This document shows, piece after piece, positions 25,443 through 33,880 of a DNA stretch of 54,644 nt. The notes under the pieces were generated by a model that had not been told where the DNA came from, made no database searches, and was given only the letters and a program-made list of their open reading frames with translations. This DNA comes from Kurthia senegalensis (GTDB lineage: Bacteria > Bacillota > Bacilli > Bacillales_A > Planococcaceae). How positions within the stretch are numbered: position 1 is the stretch's first letter; each line of letters starts with the position of its first letter. The DNA is taken from positions 17,034-71,677 of the forward strand of contig NZ_HE611065.1 of assembly GCF_000285595.1 (NCBI RefSeq). Reading direction: 5' to 3'. Both the position numbers and the translations under genes were made by a program.

Positions 25443-26990
25443 TTATAACGGAATATTTCCGTGTTTTTTATCTGGACGTGATTCTTGTTTATTGCGAAGC
25501 ATTTCTAACGATTGCATTAGTTTAATACGTGTATCACGTGGGTCAATTACGTCATCTACTAAACCGTAGCTTGCTGCAACATATGGATTCGCAAATTTTT
25601 CTTTGTATTCTTCAATTTTTTGTGCGCGTAATGCTTCTGGTTCTGTTGATTTTGCAATTTCACTTGCGTGAATAATATTCGCTGCACCTGCTGCACCCAT
25701 AACGGCAATTTCAGCATTCGGCCAAGCGAATACCATATCTGCACCGATTGCTTTTGAATTCAATGCTACATAAGCACCACCGTATGCTTTACGAAGAATA
25801 ACCGTAATTTTCGGTACCGTTGCTTCGGAATATGCATAAAGAATTTTCGCACCGTGGCGAATAATTCCGCCGTGTTCTTGTTTAACACCTGGGAAGAATC
25901 CAGATACGTCTTCAAACGTAATAATAGGTACGTTGTACGCATCACACGTACGAACAAAACGAGCCAGTTTATCAGATGAATCAATATCTAAACCGCCGGC
26001 AAGAACTTTCGGTTGATTACATACGAGACCGACTGATTCACCGTCGATACGTGCAAATCCAACGACGATATTTTTAGCAAATTCTTTTTGAACTTCCATA
26101 AATGAATCTGGATCCGCCACTTGTTCGATTACTTTACGAACGTCATATGCCTTCGTTTGATCGATTGGCACGATGTCTAATAATTCTGGACGTTCATGAT
26201 CTTTTTCGTCAAAAGCAATACGCGGTGCTTTCTCTTTATTATTTTGTGGTAAATAGCTTAACAATTGTTTAATTTGATCAATGGCTTCTTGTTCACCTGG
26301 TGCACGGAAATGCGCATTCCCACTCACAGCGTTATGTACTTTTGAGCCACCTAAACCTTCAGCAGAAATTTTTTCACCTGTTACCGTCTCGATTACTTTT
26401 GGACCGGTAATGAACATTTGTGATGTTTTATCGACCATTAAAATAAAATCGGTAATGGCTGGTGAATAAACCGCACCACCAGCACACGGTCCCATAATAA
26501 CCGAAATTTGTGGAATAACACCTGAGAAAACAGAATTTCGGTAAAATACTTTGCCGTATCCATCTAGTGAAAGAACACCTTCTTGAATACGCGCACCACC
26601 TGAATCGTTAATGCCGATAAACGGTGCCCCATTTTTCGCTGCTAAGTCCATAACGTTCGCAATTTTATTCGCATGCATTTCACCAAGTGCGCCACCGAAA
26701 ACAGTAAAGTCTTGAGAAAATAAATAAACTGGACGGCCATTTACTTTGCCGTATCCTGTTACGACACCATCTGCAGAACCTTCTACACCTTGCATGCCGA
26801 AGTCTACTGTACGATGTTGAACGAATGGGTTGATTTCAACGAATGTCCCTTCATCTAATAATAAATCAATACGTTCACGTGCCGTTAATTTTCCTTTTGC
26901 ATGTTGCTTTTCGATACGAGCGTCACCGCCACCCATTTCGATTTTACGTTTTTTATCATATAATTCATTAATTTTATCATACATATCCAT
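25443..26990 (-). CDS. Acyl-CoA carboxylase carboxyltransferase subunit (propionyl-CoA carboxylase beta / methylmalonyl-CoA decarboxylase alpha type; YqjD)
   Basis: A 515-residue carboxyltransferase of the PccB/MmdA family. It contains two crotonase-type acyl-CoA-binding halves. GGGDARIEKQHAKGKLTARERIDLLLDEGTF opens the N-terminal half, with ASSG-like oxyanion segments INDSGGARIQEGV and MGPCAGGAVYSPAITDF. ITFEDVSGFFPGVKQEHGG and KAYGGAYVALNSK lie in the second. It transfers CO2 between biotin and propionyl/methylmalonyl-CoA. The neighbouring mce gene places it in the propionyl-CoA to succinyl-CoA route, as for B. subtilis yqjC-yqjD. A dedicated biotin carboxylase partner is not in this cluster; the general AccC/AccB might serve. 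Confidence 0.9.
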   Translation of the reverse strand: MDMYDKINELYDKKRKIEMGGGDARIEKQHAKGKLTARERIDLLLDEGTFVEINPFVQHRTVDFGMQGVEGSADGVVTGYGKVNGRPVYLFSQDFTVFGGALGEMHANKIANVMDLAAKNGAPFIGINDSGGARIQEGVLSLDGYGKVFYRNSVFSGVIPQISVIMGPCAGGAVYSPAITDFILMVDKTSQMFITGPKVIETVTGEKISAEGLGGSKVHNAVSGNAHFRAPGEQEAIDQIKQLLSYLPQNNKEKAPRIAFDEKDHERPELLDIVPIDQTKAYDVRKVIEQVADPDSFMEVQKEFAKNIVVGFARIDGESVGLVCNQPKVLAGGLDIDSSDKLARFVRTCDAYNVPIITFEDVSGFFPGVKQEHGGIIRHGAKILYAYSEATVPKITVILRKAYGGAYVALNSKAIGADMVFAWPNAEIAVMGAAGAANIIHASEIAKSTEPEALRAQKIEEYKEKFANPYVAASYGLVDDVIDPRDTRIKLMQSLEMLRNKQESRPDKKHGNIPL

Positions 26991-27012
26991 AGTTACTGAT
27001 TGCCCCTTTTCT

Positions 27013-27411
27013 TTAGCCTCGATCTACTAATTCATAAAGAACACCGAAAGATGATTTCGGGTGTATAAACACTACTTTTGCGCCACCAGCACCGATTTTC
27101 GGTTGTTCAGAAAGAAGTCGTGCACCTTCTGCACGCATTCTTTCCATTTCCGCTTCGATTCCTTTGACTTTTAATGCGATGTGATGAATTCCTTCACCAC
27201 GTTTTTGAAGATAGCTATGAATAGCCGATGTTTCTGAAAGCGGTTCCAACAATTCTATGTGCGTATTGCCCCCATCTAGAAAAGCGACTTTCACTTGTTC
27301 AGACTCCACCTCTTCAATATTCAACAATTTCATGCCTAACACATCAGTATAGTACGAAACGCGTTCATCAAGATTATTGACAGCGATTCCAATGTGATCT
27401 ACATTCTCCAC
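27013..27411 (-). CDS. mce: Methylmalonyl-CoA epimerase
   Basis: A 132-residue vicinal-oxygen-chelate protein that interconverts (R)- and (S)-methylmalonyl-CoA. The N-terminal VDHIGIAVNNLDERVSYYTDVLGM contains the first metal histidine. HIELLEPLSETSAIHSYLQKRGEGIHHIALKV supplies the next ligands, and FGVLYELVDRG ends it with the glutamate. The start is a GTG at 27411. It is 22 bases upstream of the carboxyltransferase gene and surely co-transcribed. The mutase subunits are encoded 4 kb away on the same strand. Confidence 0.93.
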   Translation of the reverse strand: MENVDHIGIAVNNLDERVSYYTDVLGMKLLNIEEVESEQVKVAFLDGGNTHIELLEPLSETSAIHSYLQKRGEGIHHIALKVKGIEAEMERMRAEGARLLSEQPKIGAGGAKVVFIHPKSSFGVLYELVDRG

Positions 27412-27803
27412 GAGTCCCCAACTCCTTTGTTGTATAACACAATTGTAACGGAATAATTTTTAATTTTCTACGGCAATCATTTATCGATTTTGCAGAAAAT
27501 TTCAAATCGTACAAATGTATACTCTTATGTTAAAGTATTTCTAAAAAAAATCTAGTTTTTCCGTAAAAAAGAGCATTTTTTGTTTTTTATGCACTAGATT
27601 ACTAACCGATTCTCCCGTAGAAAACAATATATGTGCAAATTTTCAGTTATTGCTACTGTACTATAACGCTTTTTTATTGAGGTGAAGCTTTTTTCTCTCA
27701 ATCCAGTCTACTTATTTTTTTCAATCGTGACTTTATCACACGCTTTACACTGTCGCCTGTATTTTGATACACTGTTCCTAATGAGAACGAAGGAGTGCAC
27801 ATA
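27412..27803. other. Intergenic region, 392 bases, with a hairpin and one promoter
   Basis: AT-rich spacer between divergent mce and prli42. It contains an inverted repeat AATCTAGT (27549-27556) / ACTAGATT (27593-27600) whose spacer carries an inner GCAT/ATGC pair, and the prli42 promoter at 27744-27773. No ORF with a ribosome site is seen apart from an antisense shadow. The mce promoter must lie near 27430-27480 but is weak by eye. Confidence 0.4.
27744..27773 (+). promoter_or_regulatory. Putative promoter of prli42
   Basis: TTTACA, an 18-base spacer and TACACT with an extended TGA before it, about 30 bases before the start codon at 27804. Confidence 0.45.
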
Positions 27804-27899
27804 ATGGGAAATAAAAAAGTACAACGTATCATCGTTATTACGATGGCTGTCCTTATGGTATTATCAACAGTCGTTATGGGTTTAGCCGTCATTTTATAG
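27804..27899 (+). CDS. prli42: Prli42-type stressosome-associated membrane miniprotein
   Basis: A 31-residue protein, MGNKKVQRIIVITMAVLM followed by a hydrophobic helix ending GLAVIL. A short basic N-terminus (NKKVQR) and one membrane helix match the pattern of Prli42 from Listeria, which tethers the stressosome to the membrane and is also 31 residues. AAGGAG lies eight bases before the ATG, a promoter is visible, and a strong terminator follows eight bases after the stop, so it is a genuine single-gene unit despite its length. Assignment rests on size, topology and the NKKV.R start pattern. Confidence 0.8.
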   Translation: MGNKKVQRIIVITMAVLMVLSTVVMGLAVIL

Positions 27900-27906
27900 T
27901 CAACAT

Positions 27907-27943
27907 AAAAAGGTGTTTCGAATACATTCGAAACACCTTTTTG
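27907..27943. terminator. Bidirectional terminator between prli42 and yqjA
   Basis: Near-perfect inverted repeat AAAAAGGTGTTTCGAAT / ATTCGAAACACCTTTTT with A- and T-runs at each end, between two convergent genes. Confidence 0.85.
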
Positions 27944-27945
27944 TT

Positions 27946-28935
27946 TTACTCTTCACCAAATACAGGTTTTCCTTTTTTAATCGTTAATCCTTTAAACGTT
28001 TGCTTAATAGATAAATATTGATCCATTTCTTCAATAAACTGATACAAAGATGCCATCGCAACAAATTGTTCATGTGTTTTAGGTAAAGGTAAATCTTTAA
28101 ATTCTTTTTTTACTTGCGCCAATTTCCCACGGAATTTAACTGCCGTATTCCCTGAATGTACATGTTCTGATAAATCTTCTAAAAAATCAGCGATAATATG
28201 TGCTTGTTTAACAATCGTCGGCAAATTCGTAATTTCAGGTAAAATACGTTCAATAATTTCTAACTGCTGTTCTCTTATATCAAAATAGCGATAAAATAAA
28301 TTTTCTTTCCGCGTAATATGATTTTCAACGTCTTGGTAAGCAAGTGCTTTTCCTTTATTCACAGCTTGTTGTGCATCGAGTAATTCACTGCCGTTCCAAT
28401 TCGTATCTCCTTCACGTAAATATTTTGCTACTTCTGCAAATATTTTACTGTACGCTTCTTCAATATCAATACGGTATGCATTTAATTCTTTTTCAATGTC
28501 TGGCATTTGCATATTTACTAAGAAGCCGATACCAAAGCCAATCAACATAATTAGTAACTCATTTTCTAACAATACTAACGTAAAATTTTGTTCATTGAAA
28601 ATATGCAATAAAATAACAGAAGAAGAGACGAATCCAGGTGTTACTTTCAACGCAACTAAAATCGGTAATAGCACGAGAATTAATAAACAAAGAATAATCG
28701 GGTTATAGCCGAGAAATGTGAAAAATAAATAACTTAAAATAAGAACCGCAAAAGAGGCAACAATTCTCGTATAAATCGCATGAATGGATTTTCTTTTCGT
28801 CGTTTGAATGCTCAAAATCGTTAATATACCTGCACTTGTATAATAGTCTAAATGCAATAAACTAGCGATCCATATTGCTAAAGCGACGCCTACCGCTGTT
28901 TTCACTGTACGGAACCCAATTCTGAATTTTTTCAT
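27946..28935 (-). CDS. yqjA: Aromatic acid exporter (ArAE/DUF939) family membrane protein, YqjA-like
   Basis: A 329-residue protein. The first 145 residues form about five membrane helices starting KFRIGFRTVKTAVGVALAIWIASLLHLDYYTSAGILTILSIQTTKRKS, the family signature. The C-terminal half is a cytoplasmic helical domain (EKELNAYRIDIEEAYSKIFAEVAKYLREG onward). B. subtilis YqjA lies in the same place beside yqjC and yqjD. The family is named after the E. coli AaeB efflux pump, but transport by the short Bacillus members is unproven. The ribosome site is GAGAGG. It is a single gene flanked by terminators. Confidence 0.88.
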   Translation of the reverse strand: MKKFRIGFRTVKTAVGVALAIWIASLLHLDYYTSAGILTILSIQTTKRKSIHAIYTRIVASFAVLILSYLFFTFLGYNPIILCLLILVLLPILVALKVTPGFVSSSVILLHIFNEQNFTLVLLENELLIMLIGFGIGFLVNMQMPDIEKELNAYRIDIEEAYSKIFAEVAKYLREGDTNWNGSELLDAQQAVNKGKALAYQDVENHITRKENLFYRYFDIREQQLEIIERILPEITNLPTIVKQAHIIADFLEDLSEHVHSGNTAVKFRGKLAQVKKEFKDLPLPKTHEQFVAMASLYQFIEEMDQYLSIKQTFKGLTIKKGKPVFGEE

Positions 28936-28971
28936 TCTAGACGCCTCTCTTTTCTTTTATAAATAAACAGA

Positions 28972-29000
28972 AAGAAAGCGCGTTCAAAACGCGCTTTCTT
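28972..29000 (-). terminator. Rho-independent terminator of brxB
   Basis: A perfect 13-base stem AAGAAAGCGCGTT/AACGCGCTTTCTT with a three-base loop, seven bases after the brxB stop. Confidence 0.8.
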
Positions 29001-29006
29001 CGATAG

Positions 29007-29447
29007 TTAAATTTCGTCGCAGTAATCTTCGAAGTATCCTTGTAATTTTGTTACGACACTTACTGGATCGTGACCTTCGATTTCATGACGAGGAATTTCA
29101 GCGATTGCTTTCCCATTATTCATTAAAACGAATGATGGAGAAGATGGGATATGATCTTCACCGAAGAACATACGTGCCATTGCTGTCGCTTCTTTATCTT
29201 GACCCGCAAACACGGTTACGACATGATCTGGGCGTTTTGGATAGTTTAATGAATAAACGGCTGCTGGACGTGCAATACCGCCTGCACAACCACATACTGA
29301 GTTTATCATGAATAAAGTTGTACCTGTACGTTTTACCGCATCTTCAACTTCCTCTGCTGTTGTTAATTGTTCGTAACCATTTTCAGTTAGTTCCGAACGA
29401 CATTGATTCACCATTGATTGGTATAATAAATCATATTCCATTGCCAT
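29007..29447 (-). CDS. brxB: Bacilliredoxin, BrxA/BrxB family
   Basis: A 146-residue thioredoxin-fold protein that removes bacillithiol from S-bacillithiolated proteins after oxidative stress. The active site is C52-G-C54 in MINSVCGCAGGIARP, the CGC motif of the family. The remaining pattern DHVVTVFAGQDKEATAMARMFF and PSSPSFVLMNNGKAIAEIPRHEIEGH fits YqiW/YphP. Synteny with yqjA and the downstream cluster favours BrxB (YqiW) over BrxA. It implies that this organism makes bacillithiol. Start chosen at 29447 with AAAGGGGC upstream. Confidence 0.93.
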   Translation of the reverse strand: MAMEYDLLYQSMVNQCRSELTENGYEQLTTAEEVEDAVKRTGTTLFMINSVCGCAGGIARPAAVYSLNYPKRPDHVVTVFAGQDKEATAMARMFFGEDHIPSSPSFVLMNNGKAIAEIPRHEIEGHDPVSVVTKLQGYFEDYCDEI

Positions 29448-29524
29448 TGTAAATTGCCCCTTTCAATATCTCTTTCTTACTATAACAGTGTATGTGATAG
29501 TTTTCAAAGGTTCTTACTCGGGTT

Positions 29525-29722
29525 TTACATACTTGTCATAAAACGACCGTAATGATATTTACCGACAAGAAAACTGCTCATAGTAAGGAGCAATACGATA
29601 ACTAAATGATTTTGAAATCCATAAACAGAATAACTAACAATTGTACCGATTAACAGAACAATTGCCATGACAAAACAAACTTGTGCAAATGCGTAGCGAT
29701 TCCTTTCGAAAAATTGTTTCAT
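29525..29722 (-). CDS. Small membrane protein, unknown
   Basis: A 65-residue protein with two hydrophobic segments (FAQVCFVMAIVLLIGTIVSY and HLVIVLLLTMSSFLVGKY) and a basic N-terminus MKQFFERNRY. The ATG at 29722 follows GGAGGGGAAG and is preferred to an in-frame ATG five codons earlier that overlaps that ribosome site. It sits 78 bases upstream of brxB on the same strand. The family is unknown to me. Confidence 0.6.
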   Translation of the reverse strand: MKQFFERNRYAFAQVCFVMAIVLLIGTIVSYSVYGFQNHLVIVLLLTMSSFLVGKYHYGRFMTSM

Positions 29723-29898
29723 GGACTTCCCCTCCATCGTTTACTATATGCTTATTTTATCACGTGAAATCCTTATCTATAAAGTTTTTTCTGTATTTTC
29801 TAAATTGTCACTTTTTTATTCGTAATGTTATTTGAAATGTTTTATAATGTTGGATAAGGTAGCTGCTACCTATGTAATGAATGGAGAGGATGATCAAA

Positions 29899-30312
29899 AT
29901 GCAAACGCGTGTCGAAGTAATTCCAGACGTAGTTATTCGTGGTTTGAACGTATTTGAAGGAAAAGTATCAGACATTTCAGAACAATGGTCTGAACTAGCT
30001 AATGTACTAGAAGATTATGAAGTCAATACCGATGTATTATACGGTGTTTGCATTTCCTTTGCCGATGGCGACGGCATTAATTACCTCGCAGGGGTAAAAG
30101 AAGAGAATATGCCCGAAGCAGTAAAATCTGTTGCTATTCCGATTCCTAGTGGACGATTTCTCGTCGGTACAATCCACCAACTAAACGAAATTGAACCCGC
30201 TTTCCAAACATTATTTGGCGATCAGCAATATACGCATCGTCCAGGTATTAGCTTCGAGAAATATCTCGGTCACGATTTAGAACATATCGAAATTTGGGTT
30301 CCTATTCAATAA
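29899..30312 (+). CDS. GyrI-like / effector-binding domain protein
   Basis: A 137-residue protein that appears to be a stand-alone AraC-type effector-binding (GyrI-like/SOUL-related) domain: TRVEVIPDVVIRGLNVFEG at the start, LYGVCISFADGDGINYLAGVKE in the middle and FEKYLGHDLEHIEIWVPIQ at the end, the last being the family's characteristic closing strand. Such domains bind small hydrophobic molecules. There is no DNA-binding part. The ATG at 29899 follows GAGAGGA by eight bases and is preferred over one 18 bases earlier. A terminator lies 40 bases downstream. Confidence 0.75.
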   Translation: MQTRVEVIPDVVIRGLNVFEGKVSDISEQWSELANVLEDYEVNTDVLYGVCISFADGDGINYLAGVKEENMPEAVKSVAIPIPSGRFLVGTIHQLNEIEPAFQTLFGDQQYTHRPGISFEKYLGHDLEHIEIWVPIQ

Positions 30313-30352
30313 AGAACGAAAGAGTACTTGGGACATACTGGCTCATAACGTA

Positions 30353-30393
30353 AATAAAAATGACGTTGCCTTATTGGCAGCGTCATTTTTATT
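30353..30393. terminator. Bidirectional terminator
   Basis: An 18-base near-perfect stem (30353-30370 with 30376-30393) and a TTATT loop, with AT-rich flanks. It ends the GyrI-like gene. Confidence 0.8.
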
Positions 30394-30576
30394 ATCCATT
30401 GATACTTGCTTTCTGATTCTGAAAGCTTTTGTTATACGTAGGATTTTGAGTTATCTATTTTGCGATTTATACTTTCTAAGACTTTCATACACAATGAACG
30501 AAACAGATAGGTAAATCTTGATGAACGCCGAGAAAAGCGTCGCCAAAAACGAAGAACCCTACAAGTGCGCATATGA

Positions 30577-30618
30577 AAAAAGGGGCGTCATGATGTTAAA
30601 ATCATGACGCCCCTTTTT
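30577..30618 (-). terminator. Terminator of the mutA-mutB-meaB operon
   Basis: A perfect stem of about 18 pairs (30577-30594 with 30601-30618) with a GTTAAA loop and T-run, 36 bases after the meaB stop. It is one of the strongest hairpins in the window. Confidence 0.88.
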
Positions 30619-30653
30619 ATTTGGCTAGTGTTTCCCTAGCCTTTTTTCATTGA

Positions 30654-31736
30654 TTATTCGTCTTTTGTACGAGCGAATAGTTGTTCAATACCTTGCGCTA
30701 CAGTTAAAGAACCGTTTAAAATATCTTGTTCAAGAGAAGCGACTGTTTGTTTATTCCCTGGTTTATTGTAAAAATCATCGACGAGATGGTCTAAAATCAT
30801 CGTTCTAAACCATTCGGTCGTTTGTAAGTTGCGACGCTCATTCCAAACGTGATTTTCAAGACCTTGACGTTTAAATTCACGAATCGTATCAAATATAAAT
30901 TCAAAGCCTGTTTTATCATACGACGATGCAAAGAGTGTTTTCGTCGTCCAGCCGGGTGTTGCTGGTTGAAGTAAATGTAGAATTTGGCGATATTCCATCG
31001 CTGTTTTTTTAGCATTACGTAAATTTTCACCGTCTGCTTTATGAACTAAAATCGCATCCGCTAATTCCATAATGCCCTTTTTCATCCCTTGCAGCTCATC
31101 ACCCGCACCAGTTAAAACGAGTAACAAGAAGAAATCAACCATATTTCTCACAGCTGTTTCGCTTTGACCAACACCTACTGTTTCAATCAAAATCACATCA
31201 TAGCCTGCTGCTTCACAAAGAAGCATCGTTTCTCGTGTTTTGCGATGAACACCACCGAGCGTCCCAGCCGATGGACTCGGACGAATAAAAGCATTTTTTT
31301 CTCGAGACAGTTCTTCCATACGCGTTTTATCACCTAAAATACTGCCGCCTGTAATGCTAGAGGACGGGTCAATCGCAAGTACAGCGACTTTATGACCTTG
31401 GTCACAAAGCATTTTACCGAACGTTTCGATGAACGTACTTTTCCCAGCACCTGGCACACCCGTAATGCCAATTCGTATGCTCTTTCCCGTATGAGGCAAT
31501 AACCGCTTCAACAGTTCTTGTCCAAGTACTTTATGTTCACGATTGGCACTTTCTAAAAGCGTGATTGCCTTCGCTAAACGAATTTTATCCCCTTGCAATA
31601 TGTCCGCAACGGCTGCTTCATAATCGAGTTGTTGTTTTTTCTTTTTAACAAATTTTCGGCGTTTCGTTGATTGCATCCCATCATGGTTAGCTGCAACTCC
31701 TGGTTGAACGAAAAGTGCCGATTTATGTTCACTCAT
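30654..31736 (-). CDS. meaB: Methylmalonyl-CoA mutase-associated GTPase MeaB (ArgK family)
   Basis: A G3E-type GTPase of 360 residues that gates adenosylcobalamin delivery to methylmalonyl-CoA mutase and protects it from inactivation. The P-loop GVPGAGKST is at 93-101. DPSSSITGGSILGDKTRM and ETVGVGQSE are the switch motifs, and HKADGEN is the guanine-specificity region. A basic N-terminal extension (about residues 20-36, KRRKFVKKKKQQ) is longer than in most relatives. Its start overlaps the mutB stop by one base (TAATG), so translation is coupled. A strong terminator follows. Confidence 0.95.
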   Translation of the reverse strand: MSEHKSALFVQPGVAANHDGMQSTKRRKFVKKKKQQLDYEAAVADILQGDKIRLAKAITLLESANREHKVLGQELLKRLLPHTGKSIRIGITGVPGAGKSTFIETFGKMLCDQGHKVAVLAIDPSSSITGGSILGDKTRMEELSREKNAFIRPSPSAGTLGGVHRKTRETMLLCEAAGYDVILIETVGVGQSETAVRNMVDFFLLLVLTGAGDELQGMKKGIMELADAILVHKADGENLRNAKKTAMEYRQILHLLQPATPGWTTKTLFASSYDKTGFEFIFDTIREFKRQGLENHVWNERRNLQTTEWFRTMILDHLVDDFYNKPGNKQTVASLEQDILNGSLTVAQGIEQLFARTKDE

Positions 31737-33880
31737 TACGCTTCCTCGTAACCGAGTTGTTCATAAATTAATTCAATAATTTTTTGTGAAGCGATTGGCA
31801 ATACTGTACCAGGACCGAAAATTGCTTTCGCACCACATTCATATAAGTACTCATAATCTTGTGCTGGAACGACACCACCAACAATGACAATAATGTCTTC
31901 ACGACCTAATTTTTTAAGCTCTGCAATGAGTTCTGGCACGAGCGTTTTATGCCCTGCTGCTAATGACGATACTCCTACGACATGCACATCATTTTCAACT
32001 GCCATAATCGCTGTCTCTTCTGGTGTCATGAAAAGAGGTGAAATATCGACATCGAATCCGAAGTCTGCATAAGCGGTCGCTACAACTTTCGCCCCGCGGT
32101 CATGCCCATCTTGTCCCATTTTCGCCACTAAAATACGTGGACGACGACCTTCCGCTTCTAAAAACTCTTCCGTCATTTGTTTTACTTCTACAATAGCATC
32201 TTGATCTGAATAGTTCGTAGCGTACACCCCACTAATTGAGCGAATAACTGCTTTATGACGTCCTGAAATTTCTTCAATCGCATCTGAAATTTCACCAAGT
32301 GTTGCACGAGCACGTGCCGCATCAACAGCTACCGCTAATAAGTTTTCTTTCCCTGTTTGTGCTGCTTTTGTTAAACGAGCTAAATGTTTTTGCACTTCTG
32401 CTTCGTCACGCTCGTCTTTCATTTTATTAATACGATCAATTTGTGATTGACGTACTAACGTATTATCGATGTCTAAAATTTCAATCGGCTCTTCTTCTGT
32501 TAAACGGTATTTATTCACACCGATAATTGTTTCCGCATTCGAATCAATTTTCGCTTGGCGTTTTGCAGCTGCTTCTTCGACTTTCATTTTTGGAAGTCCT
32601 GTTTCAATCGCTTTCGCCATACCTTCTAAGCTTTCTACTTCATCGATTAACTCCCAAGCAGCTTTCGTTAGCTCGTCCGTTAATTTCTCAACGTAATATG
32701 AACCGCCCCATGGATCAATTGTTTTTGTCATCCCCGTCTCATTTTGCAAAAATAGCTGTGTATTACGTGCAATACGTGCCGAGAAGTCTGTTGGAAGCGC
32801 AATCGCTTCATCCAATGCATTCGTATGCAATGATTGCGTATGTCCCATCGTTGCCGCATTCGCTTCGATTAATGTACGCGTCACATTGTTAAATGGATCT
32901 TGTTCTGTTAATGACCAACCAGACGTTTGTGAGTGTGTACGAAGAGATTGTGTTTTCGAATTTTTCGGATTGAATTGACTCATTAATTGTGCCCAAATAC
33001 GACGTGCTGCACGCATTTTAGCAATTTCCATGTAGTAGTTCATACCAATCGCCCAGAAGAATGAAAGACGTGGTGCAAATTTGTCGATATCAATGCCCGC
33101 TTTTAAACCGGTACGTACGTATTCTAAACCATCTGCTAACGTATAGCCTAATTCGATATCATTCGTTGCCCCTGCTTCTTGAATGTGATAACCCGAAATA
33201 GAAATCGAGTTAAATTTTGGCATGAATTTTGACGTATATTCAAAAATATCTGCAATAATTTTCATCGACATTTCTGGTGGATAAATGTACGTATTACGTA
33301 CCATGTACTCTTTTAAAATATCGTTTTGAATCGTCCCAGATAATTTATCTGGCGAAACGCCCTGCTCTTCAGCTGTTACGATGTAAAAAGCAAGTACCGG
33401 CAGTACAGCCCCATTCATCGTCATTGATACAGACATTTGGTCAAGTGGGATTCCTGCGAAAAGAATTTTCGTATCTTCTACTGAATCAATCGCTACGCCT
33501 GCTTTCCCAACATCTCCTGTTACACGCGGATGATCCGAATCATAGCCTCGGTGAGTAGCAAGGTCAAAAGCGACAGATAACCCTTTCTGCCCCATCGCAA
33601 GGTTACGACGATAAAAAGCATTTGATTCTTCAGCTGTTGAGAAACCAGCATATTGACGAATCGTCCAAGGACGACCTACGTACATCGTCGGATACGGTCC
33701 ACGTGTATTCGGTGTAATCCCCGCAACGTCTTGTAAGTGATTTAAGCCTTCTGTATCTTGTTTCGTATAGACGTGCTTCACTTCGATATCTTCATTCGTT
33801 AAAAACGTTTCTTCCTTTTGCTCATAACTTTCTTTTTTCAGTACATCTTCAATATCAATCGTTTGGAAATTTACACTCAT
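31736..33880 (-). CDS. mutB: Methylmalonyl-CoA mutase large subunit
   Basis: The catalytic, B12-binding subunit of 714 residues, converting (R)-methylmalonyl-CoA to succinyl-CoA. The TIM-barrel half includes [34 protein letters not shown], and the C-terminal cobalamin domain has D591-G-H593-D-R-G596, followed by [11 protein letters not shown] and IVGGVVP. H593 is the lower cobalt ligand. AAGGAGGT gives a strong start at 33880, and the start overlaps the mutA stop (ATGA). The active-site residues and length indicate a functional enzyme. Confidence 0.96.
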   Translation of the reverse strand: MSVNFQTIDIEDVLKKESYEQKEETFLTNEDIEVKHVYTKQDTEGLNHLQDVAGITPNTRGPYPTMYVGRPWTIRQYAGFSTAEESNAFYRRNLAMGQKGLSVAFDLATHRGYDSDHPRVTGDVGKAGVAIDSVEDTKILFAGIPLDQMSVSMTMNGAVLPVLAFYIVTAEEQGVSPDKLSGTIQNDILKEYMVRNTYIYPPEMSMKIIADIFEYTSKFMPKFNSISISGYHIQEAGATNDIELGYTLADGLEYVRTGLKAGIDIDKFAPRLSFFWAIGMNYYMEIAKMRAARRIWAQLMSQFNPKNSKTQSLRTHSQTSGWSLTEQDPFNNVTRTLIEANAATMGHTQSLHTNALDEAIALPTDFSARIARNTQLFLQNETGMTKTIDPWGGSYYVEKLTDELTKAAWELIDEVESLEGMAKAIETGLPKMKVEEAAAKRQAKIDSNAETIIGVNKYRLTEEEPIEILDIDNTLVRQSQIDRINKMKDERDEAEVQKHLARLTKAAQTGKENLLAVAVDAARARATLGEISDAIEEISGRHKAVIRSISGVYATNYSDQDAIVEVKQMTEEFLEAEGRRPRILVAKMGQDGHDRGAKVVATAYADFGFDVDISPLFMTPEETAIMAVENDVHVVGVSSLAAGHKTLVPELIAELKKLGREDIIVIVGGVVPAQDYEYLYECGAKAIFGPGTVLPIASQKIIELIYEQLGYEEA

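Larger units (their letters stand above)
30313..30653. other. Intergenic region, 341 bases, two terminators and an unexplained block
   Basis: The region between convergent genes holds a terminator at 30353-30393 and another at 30577-30618. The roughly 180 bases between them are less AT-rich than most spacers. Read on the minus strand they have short stretches of peptide-like translation in shifting frames (for example FFVFGDAFLGVHQDLPICF), with no ribosome site or continuous ORF. This could be a decayed gene or a dispersed repeat; I cannot tell. Confidence 0.35.

Noticed and set aside
27698-27892. 64-residue minus-strand ORF
   Set aside because: It is antisense to prli42, has no ribosome site, and runs across the prli42 promoter; the plus-strand miniprotein explains the region.
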